Assembly: GCA_934098565.1 (NCBI GenBank)
Contig: CAKOON010000002.1
Coordinates: forward strand, 62,001-126,000
DNA from: an uncultured Bacilli bacterium
GTDB taxonomy: Bacteria > Bacillota_I > Bacilli_A > RF39 > UBA660
Length of the DNA: 64,000 nucleotides
Reading direction: 5' to 3'
Shown one piece after another: positions 15,891-24,855 of the stretch (position 1 is the stretch's first letter; every line of letters starts with the position of its first letter). The notes beneath the pieces were generated by a model. That model searched no databases and was not told where the DNA came from. It worked only from the letters and a program-made list of their open reading frames with translations. The translations under genes were made by a program, and so were the position numbers.

Positions 15891-17270
15891 ATGATAGATA
15901 TAAAATTAAGTCCCAATGGATTTGTTAAAGATGGTCTTTACGACCAAAAGAAAGCTTTACAAGAAGCTGGTGTTCGTGCTGCTGTATGCGTTGCCAAAAG
16001 CAAAGATGGCAAGTTAGTAACAACTGATGATATTAGAAAGAACAATACGGAAGCTAACTTGATTAGAAGAGGCCTATCCACAATTAGCTTGGCTCACACA
16101 ACCCCAACAGAACAAGAAAGCGTTGGTTTGGAAATAACTGGTATTTCCAGACGATTATGCCTAATTTTAAATAATGAAAAAGAATATGCTGCTGATGAAT
16201 TATCTCTAAGATATACTGAGGTACAAAAAAGTCCTTTTAATACTGACCAAGAAATATCTTTATACTATAAATGGTTAGCAATTTTTAAAAAAATTCTCAC
16301 TAAAGAATACTGGGATTGGTTTCGCAAGCAAACAAAAACAGACCATGCTGCCGAAGTAAATATTACTAAGATAGCGCAAGAAAATGCCAGAAACTTTTTA
16401 GGCCTTGCTACTCGGACAAGTCTAACTTATACCGTTCCTTTTGCGCAAATTAACAAAATAGCTTACTTGATGGAAAAAATAATTGCTAATCCTTTAGATG
16501 ATTTTGAAAAATCCTGTGTTTCAGAAATACAAGAGTTCTTAAGTGCTTTAAAAGCTAAAAAAGTTTTATTAACGAAAAATGATATTTATGAGATGATAAC
16601 AAATGACCCTGCTTTAGAAGTGGAAATGAAAGCTAAAGGTCAAAATATTTGCTATGAGACCTTTAAAGGTGATGAATCTCTATATTATCAAGATACCAAG
16701 GATCTTAACTTATCCTTATTTGCTAAGAGAAATAAATGGAGTAATATTGATGGTCTAAGTGAAGTAAACTTATCTGGCCTTTCTTATAATAATTATCAAT
16801 CATTATCTTGTCTAGCTCAAAATCAAAGACATCGCACCATCGATTTAGAAATGAAAATGCCAGAAGAGAATATATCTTTTGTTGTCCCACCATTCTTAGG
16901 TATTGATTCTTTCTATGCTAAGGAGTATGAAAAGGATATGACTAAAATATTATCTGCTTATCCTTTAGGTATGAAAGTAAAAGTCAATATGAACGCCACT
17001 TATGCTAATCTCTTTAACTATGTTAGTAAAGAAAGATGTTGTATGATGGCTCAAAATGAAATAGCTAATATGTATACTTCAGAAATAATTCCTTATATTT
17101 ATCATAGCTTGTTAAGTCAAGCCCAATTGGAATCAAATCCCGAAAGAAAAGCCCTTTATTTAGCTAAGGCCGAAGTAGTATCAGCTTATTTAAATAAATA
17201 CCGTTGCAGTTTCCCTGACTATAAATGTCCAAGTCATTGCCGCAGTATACGTCTTGACCGTAAATTTTAA
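15891..17270 (+). CDS. Tandem-domain ThyX-like protein (flavin-dependent thymidylate synthase family)
   Basis: The 459-residue protein contains two ThyX-like halves. The first has AHTTPTEQES followed by ISRRLCLILNNEKEYAADEL and SLRYTEV, resembling the substrate and FAD segments HxSxxEH, SRxxxxQLxRHR and ExSxRY. The second half carries QNQRHRTIDLEM, which resembles the RHR part of the ThyX motif, and later NMNATYANLFNYVSKE. The thymidylate kinase gene begins 89 bp downstream, which supports a role in making dTMP. ThyX methylates dUMP using FAD and methylene-tetrahydrofolate. The classical RHRxxxxxxxS motif is only partly matched, so catalysis is likely but not certain. ATG 15891 follows AGAAGGTAGG. 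Confidence 0.72.
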   Translation: MIDIKLSPNGFVKDGLYDQKKALQEAGVRAAVCVAKSKDGKLVTTDDIRKNNTEANLIRRGLSTISLAHTTPTEQESVGLEITGISRRLCLILNNEKEYAADELSLRYTEVQKSPFNTDQEISLYYKWLAIFKKILTKEYWDWFRKQTKTDHAAEVNITKIAQENARNFLGLATRTSLTYTVPFAQINKIAYLMEKIIANPLDDFEKSCVSEIQEFLSALKAKKVLLTKNDIYEMITNDPALEVEMKAKGQNICYETFKGDESLYYQDTKDLNLSLFAKRNKWSNIDGLSEVNLSGLSYNNYQSLSCLAQNQRHRTIDLEMKMPEENISFVVPPFLGIDSFYAKEYEKDMTKILSAYPLGMKVKVNMNATYANLFNYVSKERCCMMAQNEIANMYTSEIIPYIYHSLLSQAQLESNPERKALYLAKAEVVSAYLNKYRCSFPDYKCPSHCRSIRLDRKF

Positions 17271-17359
17271 CAAAAATAATTAACTTCAAGAAAAATACAA
17301 ATAATTTTATAAAGTTTTGGATAACGAGCTTAACTTTATTGTGAGAGGAATAAATAGAA

Positions 17360-18022
17360 ATGAATAATAATGGTAAAATAATTGTAATCGAAGGAGCTTG
17401 TGATGGTGTAGGTAAATCTACCCAACTGGGCTTACTTCAAAAATATTTAGGTGAATCTTGTATAACGCACCATTTTCCTACCTATGGTACTTCAGGTGCT
17501 AGTGCCATCGAAACTTTTTTAAGAGGAGACTATGGTCCTAAAGATGAGATACCAGATGAGTTAATTCAAAATATGTACGCACTTGATCGTGCTATCTTAT
17601 GGCAAACTAAGTTGAAAAGAGAGTATGAAGCAGGTAAAATTTTGCTTCTTGATCGTTATACAACTTCTAGTTTGATATATCAAACCTTGAAATGCTCTGA
17701 TGATGAAGCCAAAAAAGACCGTATTTCTCAAATAAAAGCCCATGAATACGGATATTTAAAAGTTGGTGAACCTGACTTGGTAATTTTCCTAAATGGTGAT
17801 TTTGATACCTTAACTAAACTTCGTTTAGCAAGATCGGATAACGATGGTATTCAGGGTGATGTCTATGAACGCGATATTGAAACCCAAAGACAAATTTATA
17901 ACAATGCTCAATTTGTTAGTAACTACTTAAGATGGTATCAAGTCATGGTAACCGAGCAAGATAGAATGCGTTCCGCTGAAGATATTCATGCTGACATAAA
18001 GAGACTTGTTAGAACAAGATGA
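17360..18022 (+). CDS. tmk: Thymidylate kinase
   Basis: dTMP kinase phosphorylates dTMP to dTDP with ATP. The 220-residue protein has the P-loop EGACDGVGKST near residue 11 (one residue longer than the usual EGxDGxGKST), the LLDRYTTSSLIYQ motif with the conserved DR(Y/W), and the EPDLVIFLNGDF strand. The lid region contains Arg (KLRLARSD), with ERD and a Gln/Tyr-rich C-terminal helix downstream. It lies between a ThyX-like protein and a HAD phosphatase that overlaps its stop by 4 bp (ATGA), so the three probably form a nucleotide-metabolism operon. Ribosome site GAGAGGA precedes the ATG. Confidence 0.9.
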   Translation: MNNNGKIIVIEGACDGVGKSTQLGLLQKYLGESCITHHFPTYGTSGASAIETFLRGDYGPKDEIPDELIQNMYALDRAILWQTKLKREYEAGKILLLDRYTTSSLIYQTLKCSDDEAKKDRISQIKAHEYGYLKVGEPDLVIFLNGDFDTLTKLRLARSDNDGIQGDVYERDIETQRQIYNNAQFVSNYLRWYQVMVTEQDRMRSAEDIHADIKRLVRTR

Positions 18023-18513
18023 ATGCCTCTTTTGATTTGCTTGATGATTTTGGCGATAAAATATTTTCTTATATAAATTTTTATCTTAGTAAAAAAATTA
18101 CTGCTGACTTAGAAATTGCCGATATCAAAGAATTATTTCCAGAATTACTAGATGACCTACTTTTAAATGGTATTAAAGGTCTTATTATTGATTTAGATAA
18201 TACTTTAAGATTTAATAAAGAAGACATTCCCGAACCTAATAAAGAATGGCTTTTAATGGCTAAAAATAAAATGAAAGTAGTTATCTTAAGTAATGGGTAT
18301 TGTCTTAGTACTAATAAATATTTACAAGAACATAATATTAAATACTTAGGTCTTGCTTATAAACCATCGAAATTAAGTTTTTATAAAGCTTTAAAGTCTC
18401 TAGGACTTAGGCCAAAGGAAGTCTTAATGATAGGGGATGACTTTTTCTCGGACATATATGGTGGTAAAAGAAATCACATTAAAACCGTCTTAGTTAGAAA
18501 TTTAAAAAAATAA
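18019..18513 (+). CDS. YqeG-like HAD-superfamily (IIIA) phosphatase
   Basis: The 164-residue protein carries the HAD motifs: GLIIDLDNTL (motif I, DxDxT) near residue 56, VVILSNG (motif II), a Lys in YKPSK (motif III) and MIGDDFFSDIYGG (motif IV, GDD...D). Size and motif spacing match the YqeG family, found in Gram-positives next to ribosome-assembly genes. In Bacillus YqeG acts as a phosphatase of uncertain physiological substrate. It starts inside the tmk stop codon (ATGA), indicating coupling. A terminator follows directly. Confidence 0.85.
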   Translation: MNASFDLLDDFGDKIFSYINFYLSKKITADLEIADIKELFPELLDDLLLNGIKGLIIDLDNTLRFNKEDIPEPNKEWLLMAKNKMKVVILSNGYCLSTNKYLQEHNIKYLGLAYKPSKLSFYKALKSLGLRPKEVLMIGDDFFSDIYGGKRNHIKTVLVRNLKK

Positions 18514-18528
18514 TATAAGAAATTATAT

Positions 18529-18562
18529 AACTTTAGTTTTCCTAATTGACTAGAGTTTTTTT
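18529..18562 (+). terminator. Terminator after the YqeG-like gene
   Basis: AACTTTAGT (18529-18537) pairs with ACTAGAGTT (18549-18557) over nine positions, then a T-run to 18562. Confidence 0.85.
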
Positions 18563-18877
18563 CTTCTTAAATAACCAACATCTATTATTAATTATTTTCA
18601 TTCATCAGTCTTTTAGAATTTTTGTTGCCATTGATAATCCATTTCAAAAAATAACATACTTTTTAAAATATTTTTATTCAAAATACCTTGTCAAATTCTT
18701 TATATTTTAGTACCATACTATATACATAAAATATAATAGGTTTTAATACTTTTTTTCATTATTTATATAGGTCCTAAATAGTACCCAAGAAACCAACTTA
18801 ATTACAAAAATATCTCTTAAAACTATAGACTAAGTCTTAATAGTTTTAGTATAATTATAGCAACAGAGGTGATTAAC
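18563..18877. promoter_or_regulatory. Gene-free AT-rich interval with the promoter of the Cof-type phosphatase
   Basis: No coding sequence seen. Near its end lie TAGACT (18826-18831) and TATAAT (18850-18855) with an 18-bp spacer, then AGAGGTGA (18865-18872), the ribosome site for the TTG start at 18878. Confidence 0.55.
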
Positions 18878-19654
18878 TTGCTAAAAATACTTTTCCTTGA
18901 CATTGATGGTACCATTCGCCTAAATAACAAAATTGATTCCCGAATTATCAAGTCCATTGCAGACTTAAATACTTTAGGCGTTAAAGTAATTCTTAATACT
19001 GGTCGTAACTTCTTACACGCAAGAAAACTAGCGCGAAAATTAGCTGTTTATCCCATTATCATCGCTTGCAATGGCTCCTTAATTAAAAGAGTAGACAACA
19101 ACGAAATCATTTCTCTTAATGCTATACCTCGCACCACCGTTCGTAAGATATTTACTTTTACAAAAGACCATAATTGCCAACTTCTAGCTCATGAACCAAC
19201 TAATAATTATTACATTCGAAATAATGACTCCATCGGCACCAATATTACAGGTCTTACCATTACTTCCAGTAACTATGATCGAATGCTAGCGCTGAAGTAT
19301 CTTTTTGAAGACCGAATTCCTGAGGTAACTGTTGCAAACTCCTCTAAAGCTATTTATTTAGAGACAAGACTTTCAGGTAAAGTTTATTTCCATGACATCA
19401 ATGTACAGGGTATTACAAAGGGCTATGGTATTATTAAAACTCTATCTTATTTAGGAATAAATCCAGATGAGGCCATGGCGATTGGAGACTCCAATAATGA
19501 TATTGCAATGAGTAAGGTTGTTAAAACTAGCGTGGCCACCGAAAATGCTACTCCCAAACTAAAACAAATCAGTACTATTGTTTTAGATGAACCCTTAGGA
19601 GCCTATTTAGAAAAATTAATAAAAATAATCAAAGAAAAGAGAGAAAACTTATGA
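18878..19654 (+). CDS. Cof-type HAD phosphatase
   Basis: The 258-residue product begins MLKILFLDIDGTIR, with motif I (DIDGT) at the extreme N-terminus as in Cof/YcsE phosphatases of the HAD IIB group. Motif II is ILNTGRN. KGYGIIKTLSYLGI carries the motif III Lys, and AMAIGDSNNDIAM is motif IV. I choose the TTG start at 18878, placed seven bases after AGAGGTGA; a GTG at 18869 lies inside that ribosome site. These enzymes dephosphorylate sugar phosphates, flavin precursors or pyridoxal phosphate; the substrate cannot be told. It overlaps the next gene by 4 bp. Confidence 0.88.
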   Translation: MLKILFLDIDGTIRLNNKIDSRIIKSIADLNTLGVKVILNTGRNFLHARKLARKLAVYPIIIACNGSLIKRVDNNEIISLNAIPRTTVRKIFTFTKDHNCQLLAHEPTNNYYIRNNDSIGTNITGLTITSSNYDRMLALKYLFEDRIPEVTVANSSKAIYLETRLSGKVYFHDINVQGITKGYGIIKTLSYLGINPDEAMAIGDSNNDIAMSKVVKTSVATENATPKLKQISTIVLDEPLGAYLEKLIKIIKEKRENL

Positions 19655-20169
19655 AACAAAAACAAAAAGTTGATATGATTATCGATACTATTTTAATTGT
19701 AATTGGGATTGTAATGTTGATTTTACCAACCTTCGGCGTAACTAATATTAAAAACTTATTCTTTACGATTATGATACTTTATGCTATCCTGAATTTTATT
19801 CAATTTATATTAACCCGCAAGTCGAAAGATTATGAAGGTTTCTACACGACAATTATTAGTCTTGGTGTTGCCTTTGTAGGTCTCTTCTTTTCCTTCAATA
19901 ATCCTTTTCAACTAGCTGTTTCTTTGTTATCTTGGACAACCTTAATGGGCATTGCTAAGTTAATAAAGACCAATTATTATAATGACAAACGAGATAGAAT
20001 GTATAAATTAAGAATTTTTACTCTCGTAGCCTTCTTGGTTTTGGGACTTCTAACAAGTATTAACTTGTATTATGACCAAGAAATTCAAGTAGTGGTTTTA
20101 GGTTTCTTCTTTTATACCCATGGTATTTTAGAACTTGTAGACCCCTTAGTTAAATATTTATTAAAGTAG
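19651..20169 (+). CDS. Polytopic membrane protein (DUF308/HdeD-like)
   Basis: The 172-residue protein has five or six hydrophobic segments with short charged loops (TRKSKDYEG, NYYNDKRDRMYK), spaced like the duplicated three-helix unit of DUF308/HdeD proteins. There are no catalytic motifs. Its ATG overlaps the stop of the Cof-type phosphatase (ATGA), and a methyltransferase follows after 11 bp, so the three genes are probably co-transcribed. The function is unknown. Confidence 0.7.
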   Translation: MKQKQKVDMIIDTILIVIGIVMLILPTFGVTNIKNLFFTIMILYAILNFIQFILTRKSKDYEGFYTTIISLGVAFVGLFFSFNNPFQLAVSLLSWTTLMGIAKLIKTNYYNDKRDRMYKLRIFTLVAFLVLGLLTSINLYYDQEIQVVVLGFFFYTHGILELVDPLVKYLLK

Positions 20170-20180
20170 GTGTATTTTTT

Positions 20181-21050
20181 ATGAAATTAGTTAAAGATTT
20201 TAATGATTATCAAATTTTAGATATGGATAATGGCATGAAGACCGAAAGTTGGCATAATATTATTCTGAAAAGACCAGACCCAGAGATTATTTGGCCATCA
20301 TCTAATCCTTATACTTTGAAGATAGATGCAATTTATCATCGTAGTAATAAAGGTGGTGGGGCTTGGGACATTCAAAATCCCAAAATTCCGGCTTCATGGC
20401 AAGTTAAATATCAAGATTTAACTTTTAATTTGAAATTAATGGGTTTTAAACATACCGGTTTGTTTCCTGAACAAGCTTATAATTGGAATATGCTACGTAG
20501 CAAAATAAAAAATGCTCATCGTGAATTAAAAGTTCTTAATCTCTTTGCTTATACGGGAGCAGCTTCGGTTGCGGCCTTGAGTGCTGGTGCGAGCGTTGTT
20601 CATGTTGATTCCAGCCGTGGTATGGTTGATTGGGCTAAGGAAAACGTTAAAGCAAATCACTTAGAAGATAAGCCGATTCGTTTCATTGTCGACGATTGCC
20701 AAAAATTTGTTGATCGTGAAATTAGGAGAGGCAATAAATACGACATTATTTTAATGGATCCACCATCTTTTGGTCGTGGTAGTAACGGTCAAGTTTGGGA
20801 TATCGAACGAGATTTGTATCCTTTAGTAAAAACTTGCAGTAAGCTTTTAAGCGACGACCCCATTCTTTTCTTAATCAATTCTTACACCACCGGCTTATCA
20901 ATGAGTGTTTTAGAAAATATTTTGAAATTATGTCTTCCTGATGTTGGACATATAACTAGTGATGAGTTGGGCTTGCCTATTAAAAATAGTAATCTTGTCT
21001 TACCATGCGGTATTTTTGCCCGCTGGGAAAAAGATTCTTACAGTGAATAA
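20181..21050 (+). CDS. Class I SAM-dependent methyltransferase (RlmI/RlmK-like)
   Basis: The 289-residue protein has the Rossmann methyltransferase signatures of the RlmK/RlmI group: LNLFAYTGAASVAALSAGAS (motif I) near residue 120, VVHVDSSRGMVDWAKENVK (acidic ribose-binding residue), FIVDDCQKFV and IILMDPPSFGRG (motif IV). The PUA domain of full RlmI is absent, as in Gram-positive members of PF10672. It probably methylates a cytosine or guanine of 23S rRNA. Start ATG 20181 follows AGGTG. Confidence 0.85.
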   Translation: MKLVKDFNDYQILDMDNGMKTESWHNIILKRPDPEIIWPSSNPYTLKIDAIYHRSNKGGGAWDIQNPKIPASWQVKYQDLTFNLKLMGFKHTGLFPEQAYNWNMLRSKIKNAHRELKVLNLFAYTGAASVAALSAGASVVHVDSSRGMVDWAKENVKANHLEDKPIRFIVDDCQKFVDREIRRGNKYDIILMDPPSFGRGSNGQVWDIERDLYPLVKTCSKLLSDDPILFLINSYTTGLSMSVLENILKLCLPDVGHITSDELGLPIKNSNLVLPCGIFARWEKDSYSE

Positions 21051-21115
21051 CTAACATTATATTGACGTTATAATTTAAATATATTAAACTAAAACTAAGA
21101 GTAGCAGGTGATTTT

Positions 21116-21481
21116 ATGAACAATAAATATAAATATGTAATTGTTGTTGGCGTAGTTATCGTTTTCTTCGTTTTATTTGGCCTTTTTTATGATAAAACGA
21201 AGAAAAATAATCCTACAAACAGTCTGACTTATGATCGTAAAGTAATGGATATTAAAGATACTTCTAATCAAAATGAAGTTTGTGCTGATGCCTTAGAAAA
21301 TTTTTATCAAGATGAAAATTATGTCTACTTATTTCCTTGTATGAAAAGTAGTAAAGTAATCGTTTATTATAATGATGGTACTCAAGATTACGTTCGTAAT
21401 GCTCTAAATAATAAGGATATAACCATTGCTGATTTAGACAACTATAATATTAAGTTTATTAAAGAAGATTTAACAAAATAG
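21116..21481 (+). CDS. Small membrane-anchored protein of unknown function
   Basis: The 121-residue product has an N-terminal membrane segment (residues 7-26, YVIVVGVVIVFFVLFGLFYD) and a 95-residue outer domain with two Cys (NEVCADAL, FPCMKSS) and a C-terminal helix DLDNYNIKFIKEDL. It resembles in size and layout the minus-strand protein at 62150-62569, which also pairs an N-terminal anchor with a short charged outer domain. I do not recognise the family. Ribosome site AGGTGAT; the terminator starts within its last codons. Confidence 0.65.
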   Translation: MNNKYKYVIVVGVVIVFFVLFGLFYDKTKKNNPTNSLTYDRKVMDIKDTSNQNEVCADALENFYQDENYVYLFPCMKSSKVIVYYNDGTQDYVRNALNNKDITIADLDNYNIKFIKEDLTK

Positions 21482-21499
21482 GTCTTCTTTGATTTTTTT
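21461..21499 (+). terminator. Terminator overlapping the 3' end of the 21116-21481 gene
   Basis: AAAGAAGA (21461-21468) pairs with TCTTCTTT (21483-21490), followed by GATTTTTTT; the stop codon lies in the loop. Confidence 0.8.
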
Positions 21500-21546
21500 C
21501 TTGCTGATAGTTTATATATCTGTTAAACTATGGGAGGTGAACAAAT

Positions 21547-22737
21547 ATGAATAAACTTATAATAATTAAATATGGTGAATTAACGACTAAAAAAGATAAT
21601 ATTAATTTCTTCTTAAAAGCTTTAAAGAAGAACATTGAAGACAATTTAGATGGAATCGAACATACTACCACATACGATTCTTCAAGAATGTTTATTAAGA
21701 CTAATGATTTTTCTAAGGTTATATCTAAACTTCAAAATATTTTTGGCATTCATAAAATAACAATTGCTTATGAACTAAGTAATGATTTAGTAGAAATTAA
21801 GAACAGCCTTATCGATTTATTGAAAACTAAAGATTTTCAGACTTTCAAAGTAAGCGTTAAACGTTCTTATAAGAACTATCCTGGAAACAGTATGGAACTT
21901 GCCGCTGTCTTAGGAGCTCATATCTTGAAAAATATTCCTAATAAACAAGTTGATGTCCATAATCCTGATACTACTGTAAATGTTGAAATCCGAAAAGATT
22001 ATAGCTATATCTACTTTGAAGATATCAAAGGGCTAGGTGGCTATCCTGTCGGTGTGGCCGGTAAAGGTTTGTTAATGCTTAGTGGCGGAATTGATTCTCC
22101 TGTCAGTGGTTATTTGGCTATCAAACGTGGGATTAAACTAGAATGTATCTATTTTGAAGCACCTCCTCATACTTCTAAAGAAGCTAAAAACAAAGTTCTT
22201 GAATTAGCTCGTCAACTATCCATTTATAATGATAATTATGTTAAAGTTCATATCATCAACTTTACAGAAATTGAAGAAGCTATCTACAAGAATATCCCTA
22301 ATGATTACCTGATAACAATTATGCGTCGTATGATGTATCGAATTAGTGCTATTATTGCTAATCGTAGTAATTGTAAAGTCTTAGTAAATGGCGAATCTAT
22401 TGGGCAAGTAGCTAGTCAAACACTTAACAGCATGAGCTGTATTAATGAAACAATTAAAATGCCTGTTATCCGTCCAGTAGCTTGCTTTGACAAATTAGAA
22501 ATTATTGAACTAGCTAAAAAAATTAATACTTATGCTACATCTATTCTTCCTTATGAGGATTGTTGCACAATTTTTGTTCCTAAACACCCTGTTATTAACC
22601 CTAATCTTAGTAAATGCTATGAGTATGAAGAGCTAATTAATTATAAAGATATGATTCATACTGCGATTAAAAACCAAGAAGTCATTACTGTTAAGCCTGA
22701 TAATATTGAATCAAAAGAATTTGAAGATGTCCTCTAA
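21547..22737 (+). CDS. thiI: tRNA 4-thiouridine synthase ThiI (without rhodanese domain)
   Basis: ThiI uses ATP to activate U8 of tRNA and inserts sulfur delivered by a cysteine desulfurase. The 396-residue protein has the N-terminal ferredoxin-like and THUMP region (residues 1-165), then the PP-loop LMLSGGIDSPVSGY near residue 179, CIYFEAPPHTS, and the C-terminal PYEDCCTIFVPKHP motif. The C-terminal rhodanese domain of the E. coli enzyme is missing, as in Bacillus, where sulfur arrives from NifZ. A stand-alone rhodanese is encoded at 644-898 and could be considered, but no link is shown. Ribosome site GGGAGGTGA. Confidence 0.93.
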   Translation: MNKLIIIKYGELTTKKDNINFFLKALKKNIEDNLDGIEHTTTYDSSRMFIKTNDFSKVISKLQNIFGIHKITIAYELSNDLVEIKNSLIDLLKTKDFQTFKVSVKRSYKNYPGNSMELAAVLGAHILKNIPNKQVDVHNPDTTVNVEIRKDYSYIYFEDIKGLGGYPVGVAGKGLLMLSGGIDSPVSGYLAIKRGIKLECIYFEAPPHTSKEAKNKVLELARQLSIYNDNYVKVHIINFTEIEEAIYKNIPNDYLITIMRRMMYRISAIIANRSNCKVLVNGESIGQVASQTLNSMSCINETIKMPVIRPVACFDKLEIIELAKKINTYATSILPYEDCCTIFVPKHPVINPNLSKCYEYEELINYKDMIHTAIKNQEVITVKPDNIESKEFEDVL

Positions 22738-22754
22738 TACTAGGATGTCTTTTT
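22726..22754 (+). terminator. Terminator overlapping the thiI stop codon
   Basis: GATGTCCT (22726-22733) pairs with AGGATGTC (22742-22749) with two G-U pairs, then TTTTT. The stop codon is within the hairpin. Confidence 0.75.
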
Positions 22755-22886
22755 CTAAAAAATTAAAGAATAATAAAATTATAAACATAGTTAAAATTTA
22801 TAAACCAAGAAAAAAATTTGGTAAAAATTAAAAAAGTTTAGTAATTTTGAACAAAAATCGCAAGCCATCGCCAATATATATATGTA

Positions 22887-22914
22887 GAAGAGTTAAAACT
22901 ACTATTAACGCTTC
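22887..22914. promoter_or_regulatory. Inverted repeat in the leader of the 22933 gene
   Basis: GAAG-A-GTTAA (22887-22896) and TTAAC-G-CTTC (22905-22914) form an interrupted 9-bp inverted repeat directly upstream of the ribosome site AAAGGAG. It is a candidate operator or leader hairpin. Confidence 0.45.
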
Positions 22915-22932
22915 TTAGAAAAGGAGTCTTAT

Positions 22933-23379
22933 ATGATAATAAATATAGCGACTAAAGAAATGAATAGTAAAGAATTTAATGAAAATTTGCGAAAGGAAGA
23001 ATTAGTAAAATTAGAAGCCAATAAAGACAAGATTGAACCAAATATCTATACTGCCTTAAACTACGTATTATCTACACCAGTAGAGGACTTAGAGAGTGAT
23101 AACAATTTTACTTTTGCTAAGCTGTTAGGAGTAATATCTATGCCTAATAATCCTAAAAGAAATAATATACTTAGAGATTATGTTGTTACTTATCTAGCTT
23201 TAAAATTTAGCGCTCTTAAAGATAAAGATTTTTCGGATTGTGTTGAATCTATTTATATAGCCATCACGATGATTGAAGATGATATTTCTCTTAGTAAGAT
23301 TGGTAAATACACCGACTTAACTGATGAAGAATTAGAAACTATCGATAATTTTATAGTTAAGATTATTAAACCAGTATAA
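22933..23379 (+). CDS. Hypothetical soluble helical protein
   Basis: The 148-residue product is acidic, rich in Glu, Lys, Asp and Asn, with no membrane segment or signal peptide. The central part (YTALNYVLSTPVEDLESDNN, then TFAKLLGVISMPNNPKRNNI) and a long C-terminal helix suggest an all-alpha fold. I do not recognise it. It has a strong ribosome site (AAAGGAG) and an inverted repeat in its leader. A second hypothetical gene follows 42 bp downstream and is probably in the same transcript. Confidence 0.6.
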   Translation: MIINIATKEMNSKEFNENLRKEELVKLEANKDKIEPNIYTALNYVLSTPVEDLESDNNFTFAKLLGVISMPNNPKRNNILRDYVVTYLALKFSALKDKDFSDCVESIYIAITMIEDDISLSKIGKYTDLTDEELETIDNFIVKIIKPV

Positions 23380-23421
23380 TTTTAAAATAAAAATCCATAA
23401 TATAACTGGTGATAAAACATT

Positions 23422-23607
23422 ATGAGAATTAAAAGTAAAACCAGAGAATTTATTTATCTTGATAATAAAGACAAGTGTCTTAAAGAAAATATGAGTGATT
23501 ATAATTATAATTTTGAAGAATTTAAATTAGATGAAGAAACGCTAGAACAGCAAGTTTATCGGCCTAAAAATACGATAAATAAAGACTTTTTTACACTTAA
23601 AAGATAG
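23422..23607 (+). CDS. Small hypothetical protein
   Basis: A 61-residue charged protein, preceded by the ribosome site GGTGAT. No motif or hydrophobic segment is visible. The start is plausible and codon use resembles its neighbours, but the length leaves room for doubt about whether it is expressed. Confidence 0.45.
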   Translation: MRIKSKTREFIYLDNKDKCLKENMSDYNYNFEEFKLDEETLEQQVYRPKNTINKDFFTLKR

Positions 23608-23654
23608 ATATTATTCTTAAACTTTAGTATAATTAGTACTAGAGGTGAAAAATT

Positions 23655-24851
23655 ATGAAAATATTATCTGTAAATGCCGGTAGTAGTTCATTAAAATTCC
23701 AATTATACGAAATGCCTGAGGCTAAAGTCTTAATTTCAGGCATCTTTGAACGTATTGGTATTAATGATGGCATTTATACTATTAAACAAAATGGTAAAAA
23801 AGAAGAGTATCATGCTGAACTTTCTAATCACTCAGTAGCAGTAGAAATTCTTTTGAAAACTCTTTTGGAAAAAGGGGTAATTAAAGATTTAGATGAAATT
23901 AAAGGAGTAGGGCACCGCTTAGTTCATGGTGGGGATAAATACAATAAATCAGTAATTATTGATGAAGATGTTATGAAAACCTTAAATGATCTTATTCCCT
24001 TAGCGCCACTTCATAATCCTGCTAATATTATGGGTGTAGAAGCCTTTCAAAAAGCCATTCCTAATGCTTTAGAAGTTGGTTGCTTTGATACAGCTTTTCA
24101 TCAAACTATGGACGAAGATCAATATATTTATCCTGTTCCTTATGAATGGTATCAAAAATATGGTATCCGTAAATATGGCTTTCATGGCTTAAGTCATAAA
24201 TATATTTCTTTGAAAGCTGCTGAAATTTTAGACCGTAAGTATTGCAATGTTATCGTTTGCCATATTGGGTCCGGTGGTTCTATTTCGGCTGTTCGTGATG
24301 GTAAATGTATTGATACAACAATGGGCTTTACGCCAAATGCTGGTATTGTCATGGGTTCCCGCTGTGGTGATATCGATTATTCTATAATCCCTTATATTAT
24401 GAAACAAACCGGTATGTCCTTAGATGAAGTCGATACAATTCTTAATAAGAAGAGTGGTATGCTAGGTATCAGTGGTATTTCTAGTGACTTTAGAGATATC
24501 GAGGCTCGTATTGGTGATGGCGACCATCGTGCTATTTTGGCTCATCATTTATTAGTAAATTCTATTGTTAAATATATTGCTCAATATTATGTTGAATTAG
24601 GAGGCTGTGACATGCTAGTCTTTACAGCTGGCGTTGGCGAAAACTCTGCTCACGTTCGCCGTATGATTGTTGATCGTTTAGGAGCATTAGGCATGAAGAT
24701 TGACCGTGAAAAGAATGAAGCTACTAGATTTGGTAAAGAAGGAATTATTTCTGCTTCAAATTCTAGCGTTCCAATTTATGTTATTCCGACTGACGAAGAA
24801 GTAATGATTGCTAGAGACACTTATAATTTCCTAAAAGATAGCCAGGAGTAA
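23655..24851 (+). CDS. ackA: Acetate kinase
   Basis: AckA interconverts acetyl phosphate plus ADP with acetate plus ATP, the ATP-yielding last step of fermentative acetate formation. The 398-residue protein is full length and begins with the signature VNAGSSSLKF (residues 5-14). GHRLVHGG, the CFDTAFHQTM segment with the catalytic Asp, YGFHGLSHKY and the phosphate loop GSGGSISAVRDG follow, then TMGFTP and FTAGVGENSAHVR. No phosphotransacetylase gene is adjacent. It is followed after 4 bp by the NrnA gene, an arrangement seen in several low-GC genomes. Confidence 0.96.
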   Translation: MKILSVNAGSSSLKFQLYEMPEAKVLISGIFERIGINDGIYTIKQNGKKEEYHAELSNHSVAVEILLKTLLEKGVIKDLDEIKGVGHRLVHGGDKYNKSVIIDEDVMKTLNDLIPLAPLHNPANIMGVEAFQKAIPNALEVGCFDTAFHQTMDEDQYIYPVPYEWYQKYGIRKYGFHGLSHKYISLKAAEILDRKYCNVIVCHIGSGGSISAVRDGKCIDTTMGFTPNAGIVMGSRCGDIDYSIIPYIMKQTGMSLDEVDTILNKKSGMLGISGISSDFRDIEARIGDGDHRAILAHHLLVNSIVKYIAQYYVELGGCDMLVFTAGVGENSAHVRRMIVDRLGALGMKIDREKNEATRFGKEGIISASNSSVPIYVIPTDEEVMIARDTYNFLKDSQE

Positions 24852-24855
24852 TTAA

